A stretch of 64,000 nucleotides of DNA from Podarcis raffonei (Eukaryota; Chordata; Lepidosauria; Squamata; Lacertidae), in assembly GCF_027172205.1 (NCBI RefSeq), contig NC_070619.1, positions 3,110,001 to 3,174,000 on the forward strand, given 5' to 3'. The first letter of the stretch is position 1, and the number at the start of each line of letters is the position of its first letter. The notes below the pieces were generated by a model, which was not told the origin of the DNA, ran no database searches, and worked only from the letters and a program-made list of their open reading frames with translations. Made by a program: the position numbers and the translations under genes. This document shows, piece after piece, positions 10,969 to 20,374 of the stretch.

Positions 10969-11039
10969 GACATAAAAGATTGCTCAGACGGCAAACAATG
11001 GAGGCTGGAGTGAACTGGAGTCAACCACTGGAGATTGTG
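10969..11039 (+). CDS. Unrecognised gene, proposed exon 2
   Basis: Polypyrimidine tract plus TCTCCTAG acceptor and G|GTAAGT donor. Enters in phase 1, leaves in phase 0. Encodes GHKRLLRRQTMEAGVNWSQP and then LEIV. Basic at the start, with no domain visible. The acceptor lies in copy B of a local duplication whose copy A (9.3-9.8 kb) lacks an equivalent exon. Confidence 0.55.
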
Positions 11040-11292
11040 GTAAGTTACTTCCATGGGGAATCCATTCCCCACATGTGCAGGGAGGTCATGGCGCTGACCT
11101 GCGTGAAACAGGGCTGGGTTGGGGGGTTGCAGGCTGGTCTCGCCCCAGCCCCTCGCTCCCCTCCTTCCAAGCCAGGGGTCAGGCGCCCAGGCAGGAGCAG
11201 GCTGGCAGCCTGTGGTGATGTGGGCATGGGCAGCCTGGCAGGGGTGCTTGCTCTGCCCCCCTAGAGAGCACAATGTCCTTCTTCCTTTGCAG

Positions 11293-11354
11293 GGCCGTGG
11301 TTTGGGGAACCAGCAGCAGCCCAGCGGTGCAGGGAAACCCAGCAAAATCCAGAG
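11293..11354 (+). CDS. Unrecognised gene, proposed exon 3
   Basis: CTTTGCAG acceptor and AG|GTATGT donor; phase 0 in, phase 2 out. Encodes GRGLGNQQQPSGAGKPSKIQ. The Gly/Gln-rich GRG segment is loosely like the arginine-glycine leaders of PIWI-type proteins, but this is far too weak to assign. Confidence 0.55.
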
Positions 11355-11654
11355 GTATGTTGTGACCTTGTGTGGCAGGGGAAGTGTTTCCCAGTGATCC
11401 CAGGCCAGATTTAGAGATCCTGTACTTTTATGAAGAGGGTTTCTCTGTGGTCCAGGCAGGGCCCTAGCTAGCGGGTGGTGAGGTGGGCCCCCGCCAGGGG
11501 TGCAGGTGAGGGGTGGAGCACAAAATCGGCTCCAAAAGATGTCCATCAACATGTCTAAATATAGAGGTGATAATAATGAATATTATCGTCTGTATATTTA
11601 TTTGGTTCCAACTCCTCCAAGCAATCAGACTAACAGAACTTGTTTCTTCCTTAG

Positions 11655-11698
11655 GCGAGAGGCCCGCCAGTACGAGGGGGGAAAGGCTCCCACTTCAG
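11655..11698 (+). CDS. Unrecognised gene, proposed exon 4
   Basis: Acceptor CTTCCTTAG and donor TCAG|GTAAGT, both near consensus; phase 2 in, phase 1 out. Encodes RREARQYEGGKAPTS. The exon is only 44 bases, so it would be missed by ORF scanning alone. Confidence 0.55.
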
Positions 11699-11831
11699 GT
11701 AAGTGGAAATGCCAACAGAGTGCCCCATATTTTAGGAATGTTTCCTTCCTGCGTCCCCCCTCCCTCACGCGCCAGACTGGTGCTATCATCTGGGATCCAG
11801 GCGCTTGCTGATTCCTCCGTTTTCTCTGCAG

Positions 11832-11908
11832 GGAGGGAGCCTTTCCCCAACGTCTACTTCGTGCTGGCGAAATCCCTGGAGGGACGTGGCGAACGTGGCA
11901 AACATCAG
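11832..11908 (+). CDS. Unrecognised gene, proposed exon 5
   Basis: Acceptor TTTCTCTGCAG and donor CAG|GTACTG; phase 1 in, phase 0 out. Encodes REPFPNVYFVLAKSLEGRGE then RGKHQ. This is the most protein-like stretch of the model, mixing hydrophobic and charged residues, and the best segment for a homology search. Confidence 0.55.
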
Positions 11909-12030
11909 GTACTGGGACAGAAGGAAGGAGTCCTTGTGGAACTTCTTTTGGGGGGGTAATCAAAAATGGGGCAGTAGTTTTTCATCCGCCCCAGCCCCTT
12001 CTCATCAGATGCTTTCTGCTTCCTCCACAG

Positions 12031-12343
12031 GACCACACCTCCAGGGATGAGGCTCCAGCACCTGCTCCCGGGATCAAGAATGACAGAACATCGCGGCGGT
12101 TCCCAGCGCCTGATCCTGATCCTCGTCTGCCTCACCCTCCGTCGGTTCTCCGTACGGGCATGGCTCCTTCCTGGCCGTACTTGGCGCAGAAGCAGCAGCC
12201 AAGGTTTCCCCCTATCAAAAATGCCTCAAGGGTGATTCCGGAGCCGGGGGAGACTTTGGCTGCTGCCTCTGTGCCAGGCTGGTCGGGGCGGAGCCCAGAC
12301 GCCCGTACGGAGGGGTTCAGGGTGGGGCAGTTAATAAGATCAG
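12031..12343 (+). CDS. Unrecognised gene, proposed exon 6 (largest)
   Basis: Acceptor TTCCTCCACAG and donor CAG|GTAGGA; phase 0 in, phase 1 out. It encodes 104 residues starting DHTSRDEAPAPG, proline-rich in the first half (PAPDPDPRLPHPP), then MAPSWPYLAQKQQPRFPP. The frame stays open through the next two putative introns to 12873, so intron retention would still give a continuous frame. That also means the open frame alone is weak evidence here. No domain recognised. Confidence 0.5.
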
Positions 12344-12448
12344 GTAGGATGAAATGCCCCCTTCCCAGGTCCCCACCCTCCTGCCCCAGGCTGGGGCTCG
12401 CGTGGTTGGGAGCCAGGCACCCGGCTGATGTCTCCCTTTGTTTTGCAG

Positions 12449-12525
12449 CGAGGAGAAGGCTCAGCCTGGGAGCCGCCGCATCCCGGGAGGGCCTGGAGCC
12501 GAGACAACGGCCTCTCGCCTCACAG
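12449..12525 (+). CDS. Unrecognised gene, proposed exon 7
   Basis: Acceptor TTTGTTTTGCAG and donor CAG|GTAAGG; phase 1 in, phase 0 out. Encodes ARRRLSLGAAASREGLEPRQ then RPLASQ. A second frame of the same exon is also open and compositionally more protein-like (EEKAQPGSRRIPGG). That frame would need a different donor in exon 6, so the frame is uncertain. Confidence 0.42.
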
Positions 12526-12819
12526 GTAAGGGGACAGGGGGATTTCATTGCTTTGCCGCTCTATGCTTTGCCGCTCGTGATTTGCGGGTTTGGGGGGCGT
12601 GGGCAGGTGGCACATCAGAATGTCACCCCCCTTCAGGATGGCACTTGGGGCAGCCCGCCCCCCGTCTCCCATCAGGACGCCCCTCGCCAGAAAGAGGATT
12701 TGAGCCCCAGAGCCCTCTGCTCATCTGGGACTTCCTGCAACGACTTCTTGAAGCCCCTCCCTGGTCGTTTGGTCTGTAACAGACCATTCACACATTCAGG
12801 GATTCCTTCTTTCTTGCAG

Positions 12820-12878
12820 GGTATGTCTTCTGCACCGCTGTGGCTGCTGCTGAAGCCCCCTCCCCGCAAATAATGCAG
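12820..12878 (+). CDS. Unrecognised gene, proposed exon 8 with stop
   Basis: Acceptor TTTCTTGCAG. The phase-0 frame reads GMSSAPLWLLLKPPPRK and stops with TAA at 12871-12873. Five bases later is a donor CAG|GTAAGA, so a downstream 3' UTR exon is likely; a stop this close to the last junction would escape nonsense-mediated decay. The next good acceptor is CTTCTCCCACAG at 13109, immediately before the ARPC1A retrocopy. Confidence 0.42.
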
Positions 12879-13109
12879 GTAAGAGGGAGAAGGGAGAAAT
12901 TGCATGGAGCGGGGAGAACACCCTGCTCCAGACTTCCCGACCAACTCTCTGACTTAAAATCATGGCGTTCCTACGAGAGCTGGTATCAAAATAACATGGA
13001 TGCAGTACAGAAATGGATAAGACGGAGCTATAGCTGATAAGGAATGCAATGCTCAAGGTTTGGGCAAGGAGGACAGACCTGGGCTAAAGCAAGTCTTCTT
13101 CTCCCACAG

Positions 13110-13159
13110 GCCAGTCGTGCTGCCTTCAGAGAGCGCCGCTCAGAGCGGAGTCGCGTTGA
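13110..13159 (+). other. Possible 3' UTR exon start fused to retrocopy
   Basis: A strong acceptor (CTTCTTCTCCCACAG) ends at 13109. The following ~50 bases are unique sequence running straight into ARPC1A-derived sequence. In the ARPC1A frame a TGA occurs at 13157-13159, so a spliced product would not continue into ARPC1A protein. The exon could still use the retrocopy's AATAAA signals near 13991 and 14005. Confidence 0.35.
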
Positions 13160-14010
13160 CTGGCCAGCATCAGTTTTTCCACCCGTGGCAACCGCCTGGC
13201 CTGGGTCAGCCATGATAGCACTGTGTCGGTTGCAGATGCCTCCAAAAACATGATCTCGCAATTGAAAACAGAATTCCTCCCATTGCTGGGTGTGTCGTTC
13301 GTCTCGGAGAACAGTGTGGTTGCCGCTGGCCATGATTGCTGCCTGATGCTCTTCAACTGTGATGACCATGGTACCCTCACCTATGTCTCCAAGCTGGACA
13401 TTCCCAAGCAGAGCATACAACGCAATATTTCGGCCATGGAACGTTTCTGCAACATGGACAAGAGAGCCACTACGGAGGATCTCAACACTACTCTGGAGAC
13501 GCTGCATCAGAACAGCATCACCCAAGTGTCTATTTATGAGGTGGACAAACGAGATTGCCGCAAGTTCTGCACCACTGGTATTGATGGAGCAATGACCACC
13601 TGGGACTTCAAGACATTAGAGTCCTCGATCCAGGGGCTGCGGAGCATGTAAATCTGGCTTTCTGTTCTCTAGCAAGACAACTCGTTCTGGCACCTGCACA
13701 GACTTGAAAAGGGATGGTGAAGATAGGTCACTTTTTGAAGCACTGAGAAAATGACGACTTGGTGGATTTTTTTCCCTTTTCCTTTTCATCCCCCAATTTT
13801 GGTGAAATGTGTTGGTTTGAAAATTGGCTGTGATTGTGGTATATATTTGGCTTTGTTTTTATTATTATTATTGGTTGTTTCATTCCATTATTTGCCAAAG
13901 CGGCTCCTTAAAATAGTTTATTGCAGGAAGTATGAATCATTAACTTAAAAGGGGAATTTTGTGTAAACATGTCTGTTAGAACCGAAAAAAAATAAAGGAA
14001 AAAAAATAAA
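13160..14010 (+). pseudogene. ARPC1A: 5'-truncated ARPC1A retrocopy
   Basis: The parent is subunit 1A of the Arp2/3 actin-nucleating complex, a WD40 beta-propeller of about 370 residues. This copy retains only the last ~160 residues, from SFSTRGNRLAWVSHDSTVSV through FCTTGIDGAMTTWDFKTLES to the native stop at 13649-13651. It has no introns, although the parent gene has many. The 3' UTR follows and ends in an A-rich stretch with two AATAAA motifs. The retained frame is open. It has substitutions at positions I recall as conserved (HDCCL for HDCCP, ERFCN for ERFRN, GLRSM for GLRIM), and a stop precedes it. The missing propeller blades mean it cannot make a working subunit. LINE-mediated 5'-truncated retroposition is the simplest origin. 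Confidence 0.9.
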
Positions 14011-14199
14011 GATAACTCTGCATCTGTTTCTTCTATGGGAAATATTCCACCTGGAAACTTCGGTGAATTTCTGAAAAGTTTTTTTCTTGGAAAATGTACA
14101 ACTAGACCATGAGTCAAACCAAAACCACATGTCTTGTATGAAGTCGATGTCTATATTAAAAGTGTTCTCTTGTGGCTGACAAAGAGTCCTGTGTTGGTT

Positions 14200-14720
14200 G
14201 TCAGTGCGCATTTTGCAACACTGATTTGTGGGCAGAAGCTTCATGCCAGTATTTTAAATTAGCCAGGCGCATTTTGCACCTGCCTGTTGGCCACTGGTGA
14301 TGCCCGGGAGCCAAGATGGTGTCTGGGAATAACTGGATAGCATAGTGAATATCATACAGCCTAATAGAAAAATAGTTCATAGTAATAAACAATCCTCTCC
14401 CCCCCCCCCTTTCACAGGCCATAGAATGTTTAATGGTCAAAGGCCTCGGTAAAGAGACGTGTAATGACGGTGCCAAGGCCAGCCTCTGGGAAGACTATTC
14501 CACAATCGGGGAGCCACTGCAGAAAAGGCCCTTTCTCCAAAACTCCCTTATTGGGGACATGGAGAAGGGCCTCAGGTGGCAAGTGCAGGGTCCGGGTGGG
14601 TTGGTTGCAGGGCTTAAAGGTTCCCCCCACCTCGGTATAACATTGCTGTGAACAATGGTGCTCCAGTCTCTGACCAAGGGAGAATTTTACTGTTCTGGTT
14701 CCCCGTGGTCCTTTACCGGT
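14200..14720 (-). repeat. Old dispersed repeats
   Basis: 14215-14345 (AGCCAGGCGCATTTTGCACC) matches a segment near 55500. 14410-14720 resembles the region of a LINE 3' end that also appears diverged at 45690-45880 (GGAGCCACTG, AGAAAAGGCCC). Not assigned to a family; no coding sequence. Confidence 0.4.
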
Positions 14721-14724
14721 GAAA

Positions 14725-15330
14725 TCGCTCAGTCGGTAGAGCATGATGCTCTCAACCTCCAGGGTTGCGGGCAGTGGCGTAACAAGGTCAGGTGGTACCT
14801 GGTGTGGAATCCCCCAACACACACATTGAAATTCCCCCTTCCTCTACCCCCCATCAAAGAAAGCCGCACAGGCAGCCATCCGATGTAGATCAAGCCTTCT
14901 CCCCCCGTCAAAGGAAGCCACATCCTTCCCTCCCCCAGGAGCACGGGGGGGGGCAATGGCGTGCTACCCCCCCCCACGACTCCCAAGGCTCCCCCGATCT
15001 GTCAAAATGAATGGAGGAGGGAGGACCACTGCCGGCAAAGCAGCACAGCTCCCCCCCCTTACCCCGACAGCTTGGGGTAGGCTTGGGAGTTGCGGGGGCC
15101 CCTGAATGTCACCCCCCTCTGTGTGTGTGTGTGTGGCTGTGCTCAAAGATGTGCTGCTGCTCAGGAGGCAATAAGTAACCAAAGAATTAAATCCCCGTGT
15201 TGCAAACAATCGTCCAAGGCAACACAATGACCAAATACAACAATGCGATGTCAATATAAACTCTTTATATATATATATATACAGTACAGAACACTGAACA
15301 ACATGTAATATGTGAAATATGCATTCTGTG
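14725..15330. other. Intergenic; tRNA-like SINE head and simple repeats
   Basis: About 14725-14770 resembles a tRNA-like head (GAAATCGCTCAGTCGGTAGA, CCAGGGTTGCGGG). There is a (GT)n at 15119-15133 and a (TA)n at 15266-15281. Nothing else recognised. Confidence 0.4.
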
Positions 15331-15414
15331 CAAAACCAAATCTTCTAAATCTATGAAAGTCACAAAAGGTGCACTCTTGGTGGATTCTCTTGAAAACAGA
15401 GAACCAAATAAACA

Positions 15415-15677
15415 TACCGTATTTTTCGCTCTATAAGACGCACCAGACCATAAGACGCACCTAGTTTTTGGAGGAAGAAAACAAGAAAAAACATATTCTG
15501 AATCTCAGAAGCCAGAACAGCAAGAGGGATCGCTGCGCAGTGAAAGCAATGATCCCTCTTGCTGTTCTGGCTACTGGGATAGCTGCGCAGCCTGCATTCG
15601 CTCCATAAGACGCACACACATTTCCCCTTACTTTTTAGGAGGGAAAAAGTGAGTCTTATAGAGCAAAAAATACGGTA
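15415..15677 (+). mobile_element. Palindromic MITE, TACCGTATTTTT termini, copy 1
   Basis: Left end TACCGTATTTTTCGCTCTAT and right end ATAGAGCAAAAAATACGGTA are long terminal inverted repeats. The centre has a second inverted pair (AGCAAGAGGGATC / GATCCCTCTTGCT). A TA target duplication is likely. Non-coding. A copy in opposite orientation is at 17538-17800. Confidence 0.8.
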
Positions 15678-16097
15678 AGTCTTATAATAAGTCTCTGAAA
15701 GTGTCTGTAGACTATGCAAGTCTCTGAAAGAAGCAATGGGTCAGATTCTGTTCTGGTGAAAACAAGCCGTAAAGCTTTGTTTTTTATGATGTCCAACGCT
15801 TTGTGACTTTGTGACTTTCATAGATTTAGAAGATTTCTGTTTATTTGGTCTTGCAGAGGGTGCCTTGGATATTTCTGCTCATGAAGCAAGGCAGGGTCCC
15901 CCCAAGGGCGGGACATGGACGGGACGGGCAGACCGCCCCCCCTTCCTCTGCAGTGATGGAGAGTACCTGGACCATGCTTCCAAAGGATAAATACTGCAAT
16001 CCTATATGCTAACATCAAACCAAAGCAACACCAAAACAGAGAGGTATCAAGCAGTCTTGGGGTCTGCAGAAGTAAAAACAAAAAAGCCTTTTTCTCC

Positions 16098-16705
16098 TGT
16101 TACGGAAGGGGGGGGGCATGTCTTCTTCACCTTCTTCTTCGCTACAATATATCCATTTATTCCCAATTGTCAATGTCAAAAGGGACTAAAATCTATAAAA
16201 TCCATAGAAAATCAACGTGCCAATTTGCTCAATTTCTCTAGGACTCTATGACACCTCCCCTGTCGTCCATAATCCCTCAAGTAAGGTGCTCTGCCAAGCC
16301 TTTCCTCCGGGCAATGCCAGGTGGCAGACTATGCATACATGGACCATTGTCTTCCCATCACCGGCACTCAGGAAGCGCTTATCTGCGCATATCTCCAGCT
16401 CTGCATATTCCCCCCTCCCTCCTCCATATGTTAATCCGGTGTAACCCAACCTCTCCTTAATGTATTCATGATGTAACTGGGATGTATTTTGCACTGTATT
16501 CTGGGACATGGAGGGAGTTTCAAAAGTTCATGTCACCCCTTTCTCGCTGTTCAATCTCGCCTTGAACCTGTTGCGCAATAAACCTTGGATCTCCGCATCT
16601 TGCTCCTGTCTCCGGCTGAGCTCATTTTCTTCCGCAGGGACCCACGGACTTAGTCCGATCAGCTGGGTGGCAGAGTAGCCCCGCACCCAGATTTTAGCCG
16701 TAACA
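16098..16705 (+). mobile_element. Solo LTR (endogenous retrovirus fossil, class I-like)
   Basis: Starts TGTTACGG and ends CCGTAACA, mirrored ends of an LTR. Contains AATAAA at about 16579 (GCGCAATAAACCTTG). It is flanked on both sides by CTCC, a 4 bp target duplication typical of gammaretrovirus-like elements. Length about 608 bp. No second LTR or internal region is present. The sharp ends suggest moderate to young age. Confidence 0.8.
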
Positions 16706-17385
16706 CTCCCTAAAGCCCAATGAAGCTACTACAGAACACTGAGCATCTGTTAGGGTGGGGGTGGCTTGGCACAACGAAATACCATGGAGGATTTATCCTA
16801 GGGGAAAAGCATAGCTGGCTGGCACCCTGAACAGCACCCTGCAACACTGACTTGCAAGTCCCACTTGTACACCTCCTTGTTTCTGACCTAGGCTGGCTGA
16901 ACATCCATTTACCAGGACGTCGTAACTCAAATGAACACGACTCCCGTCTCATTAACAGTAAATAGGAGAAACATACAAACAGTTGTGTGCCCTCTTATGA
17001 CGTCCAGCGCTTATGACCCAATGGTCATCGGAGCCCACTGCCCATCTAGGCAGCAATGTGACAAGATTCACCAGCATAGCTAACCAACATGACCCAGCAA
17101 CTCAGTGCAACTCAAGCGTGAATCGCAAAGCAGCTTGCAAGCAATAAATAAAAATGACATAATAGAACATCACCAATGCAACATGAAGCAGACAACGTAA
17201 ATCTTATGTACAGGATTAGTCTCCATGTGGATGAGCCACAGTGCTGGGAGAACGGCCGAGTTTGGCTTCACTTTCAAAGCATCCTCATGTACCAAGCAGA
17301 GATCGTTTTAAAAACAAATTCTTAGTCGGTTTTGTAATAAACCGGCTTATAACCGACTCATGAACCTGGTTCCTCCACTGAGAAT
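16706..17385. other. Intergenic, nothing recognised
   Basis: No exon, RNA gene or known repeat is clear here. Confidence 0.3.
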
Positions 17386-17500
17386 GCTGACCACATGACC
17401 CGGAAGCTGAACGCCAGCTCCCTCGGCCAGTAAAGCGAGATGAGCGCCGCAACCCCAGAGTCGGCCACGACTGGACCTAATGGTCAGGGGTCCCTTTGCC
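17386..17500 (+). mobile_element. Sauria-type SINE, 3' fragment
   Basis: Only the last ~110 bases of the SINE are present: CACATGACCCGGAAGCTG, GAGTCGGCCACGACTGGACC, TAATGGTCAGGGGTCCC. 5' truncated. Confidence 0.8.
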
Positions 17501-17537
17501 TATATATATGTGTGTGTGTGTTTTCTCATGTTATATA

Positions 17538-17800
17538 TACCGTATTTTTTGCTCTATAAGACTCACTTTTTCCCTCCTAAAAAGTAAGGGGTAATGTGTG
17601 TGCATCTTATGGAGCGAATGCAGGCTGCGCAGCTATCCCAGAAGCCAGAACAGCAAGAGGGATTGCTGGTTTCACTGCGCAGTGATCCCTCTTGCTGTTC
17701 TGGCTTCTGAGATTCAGAATATTTTTTTTCTTGTTTTCCTCCTCCAAAAACTAGGTGCGTCTTGTGGTCTGGTGCGTCTTATAGAGCGAAAAATACTGTA
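17538..17800 (-). mobile_element. Palindromic MITE, TACCGTATTTTT termini, copy 2
   Basis: Reverse-orientation copy of the element at 15415-15677, with the same termini and the same central AGAACAGCAAGAGGGAT block. The two form an inverted pair about 1.9 kb apart. Confidence 0.8.
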
Positions 17801-18448
17801 GTTGTTTTATATAAGCGATAAAACGTCTCACATCAAACGTAACTGATCTGTAGAAAAGACTCAGCGACCTGAAAAAAATGACAAAGTGCGTACTTTTGTG
17901 ACCTAAGAAAATATTGAATATTTAAAATAATAATAATAAGCGATAAAATGAAATAAAAAGCATTTACCAAAAAAGAAAAAAATGCCATGGGTGTAAGAAG
18001 AAATAAATATGATAACTCTGCCAAGAAATAATAATAAATTCTAAGCCTTTTCTGCAGTTTAACTCTGCGCTGTGTGAATAAGTTGTTTCTTTTTCTCTGT
18101 CCTGTGTCTCCCAACATGCAGGTTCACTGAGTGTCTACGAGTTCCTGTGTTAGATATTATATGTAAAACTGGGGCTGGTTTTACAGCGCAACACATCACC
18201 AAGCGATTCAGTGTCCCCTGAAGTCCATTAACGGTCAGAGAAGGATGGATGGAGGCAGGAAACAGTTGAATCAAGGCAGATCTTTATTTTCCAGTTGCAA
18301 CAGTCCCCCCCCCCCCTTTGCTGGGAAGTGAGAAGAGATCCTGCCCCCCCCCAACAAAGGTATGTAGCAGATTTTAAAGACTTTAGAAATTGCCCAGCTC
18401 CTTAGCCAAAGACCACCCAAAAGCATCATACAAGCATCACAGAAAGAG
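17801..18448. other. AT-rich intergenic
   Basis: AT-rich with short A and T runs and two poly-C tracts near 18306 and 18343. No gene supported. Confidence 0.35.
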
Positions 18449-19128
18449 GTGGTTATTGTTGTTGAGTCGTGTCCGCCTCTTCGTGACCCCCTGGACCAGA
18501 GCACGCCAGGCACCCCTATCTTCCACTGCCTCCCGCAGTTTGGTCAAACTCATGCTGGCAACTTTGAGAACACTGTCCCACCATCTCGTCCTCTGTCGTC
18601 CCCTTCTCCTTGTGCCCTCCATCTTTCCCAACATCAGGGTCTTTTCCAGGGAGTCTTCTCTTCTCATGAGGTGGCCAAAGTCTTGGAGCCTCAGCTTCAG
18701 GATCTGTCCTTCCAGTGAGCACTCAGGGCTGATTTCCTTCAGAATGGAGAGGTTTGATATTCTTGCAGTCCATGGGACTCTCAAGAGTCTCCTCCAGCAC
18801 CAGAATTCAAAAGCATCCATTCTCTGGCGATCAGCCTTCTTTATGGTCCAGCTCTCACTTCCATACATGACTACTGGGAAAACCATGGCTTTAACTCTAC
18901 GGACCTTTGTTGGCAAGGTGATGTCTCTGCTTTTTAAGATGCTGTCCAGGTTTGTCTTTGCTTTTCTCCCAAGAAGCAGGTGTCTTTTAATTTCGTGACT
19001 GCTGTCACCATCTGCAGTGATCATGGAGCCCAGGAAAGTAAAATCTCTCACTGCCTCCATTTCTTCCCCTTCTATTTGCTAGGAGGTGATGAGACCAGAG
19101 GCCATGATTTTAGTTTTTTTGATGTTGA
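18449..19128 (-). mobile_element. BovB (RTE) LINE 3' fragment, copy 1
   Basis: Minus-strand translation from 19060 down to 18437 matches the C-terminal part of RTE-BovB ORF2: FTFLGSMITADGDSSHEIKR, LPTKV, MYGSESWTIKKADRQRMDAF, RVPWTAR, SLEKTLMLGKMEGTRRRGRQ. The 207-codon frame is open. The copy is 5' truncated and lacks endonuclease and RT catalytic regions. Roughly 95% similar by eye to copy 2 at 28483, so both are fairly young. BovB is known for horizontal transfer involving squamates and ruminants. Confidence 0.9.
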
Positions 19129-19197
19129 GGTAGTCTACAGAAAGAGGTAGTCTATAGCAAAAATTTGAGAGTGTAGCTTGTCTCCTGTTCATCAAGA

Positions 19198-19441
19198 TAC
19201 AGTGGTACCTTGGTTTCAGAGCAGCTTAGTTTATAAACAACTTGGATTAAGAACGCTGCAAACCTGGAAGTAGGTGTTTTGGTTTGTGAACTTTGCCTTG
19301 GAAGTAGAACATGTCGAGTGTGTTCCATTTGTAAATTGAGTACCCTGCTGCTATGGGAAAGCAGGCCTTGGTTTAAGAACACTTTGGTTTAAGAACCGAC
19401 TTCCAGAACAGACTAAGTTCATAAAACAAGGTGCCACTGTA
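19198..19441. mobile_element. MITE with TACAGTGGTACC termini
   Basis: Left TACAGTGGTACCTTGG and right AAGGTGCCACTGTA are terminal inverted repeats with probable TA duplication. The interior repeats the word TTTAAGAAC. Non-coding. Confidence 0.75.
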
Positions 19442-20041
19442 CCTGATAACACTTGTTGATAAAATTATTTAAAGAAATATTATGGTATGCTGAACTCGCA
19501 AGTGGGATTTGAGCTATGAGCAACAGAAGTAATTAGATTACAATACTGTGGTTATGATTTAATAACTATTAAGAGAGGAAGGGGAGAAACAACAACTCCA
19601 TGGAAAACAGGGTGCGAAGTTGATAAAAATAAGATAAAATATGAATTTGTGTTTTGACTGTATATGTGAAGAATGTTGAAACTTAACAAAAGAGAATTGG
19701 GGGGGAAGGACACTCTGCTCCTCATGATCTTAAACAAAGAGGTGGTTTTAAGCGGAAACCTGCGAAGGGGCCTTATTATACAGTCAGACTGCTGGTCCCA
19801 TCTGGATCAGTACTGTCTACACTGATCGGCAGCCGCTTTCCAGGATTTCAGATGAGGGGCATTCCCAGTCCTGGCAATGATCAGAGTTTGCACTCGGGAC
19901 CTTCTGGAAGCCAAGCAGGTGTTCTGCCAGTGAGCTACCCAAACTCCACAGGATAGAAAGTTGAAAAAGTGTGAATTGCTCGCTAATGCCCGTTAGAAAC
20001 TGCGCTTGCAATTCTTGATTTGGGAATAAGCCTATGGTCCA
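19442..20041. other. Intergenic
   Basis: About 19840-19945 resembles a diverged tRNA-like SINE head on the minus strand (TGCCAGTGAGCTACCC). Nothing else recognised. Confidence 0.35.
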
Positions 20042-20354
20042 GGGATACGGGTGGTGCTGTGGGTTAAACCCCAGAGCCTAGGGCTTGCCGATCAGAAGGT
20101 CGGTGGTTCGAATCCCCGCGACGGGGTGAGCTCCCGTTGCTCAGTCCCTGCTCCTGCCAACTTAGCAGTTCGAAACCACGTCAAAGTGCAAGTAGATAAA
20201 TAGGTACCACTCCAGTGGGAAGGTAAACGGCGTTTCTGTGCGCTGCTCTGGTTCGCTGCTCTGGCTTAGTCATGCTGGCCACACGACCCGGAAGCTCCCT
20301 CGGCCAATAAAGTGAGATGAGCGCCGCAACCCCAGAGTCGGCTACGACTGGACC
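20042..20354 (+). mobile_element. Sauria-type SINE, 5' part (split by CR1)
   Basis: Starts GGGATACGGGTGGTGCTGTG and runs through B box GGTTCGAATCC and GTGCAAGTAGATAAATAG to GACTGGACC, where a full-length CR1 begins. The last 28 bases of the SINE (TAATGGTCAGGGGTCACTTT onwards) reappear at 24411. The SINE therefore predates the CR1. Confidence 0.9.
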
Positions 20355-20374
20355 CCCAACGACACCTTCTCAAG

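Noticed and set aside
10965-11552. 195-codon minus-strand ORF
   Set aside because: Antisense to the proposed exons 2-3 and their introns, with no domain and no splice context.
12160-12873. Single 237-codon ORF as an intronless gene
   Set aside because: Good acceptor/donor pairs divide it, and the intervening parts are low-complexity. Retained-intron translation is possible but not the simplest reading.
10054-12878. PIWI-family identity for the unknown gene, from GRG motifs
   Set aside because: Only short low-complexity Arg-Gly words agree; no PAZ, MID or PIWI sequence is present in the window.
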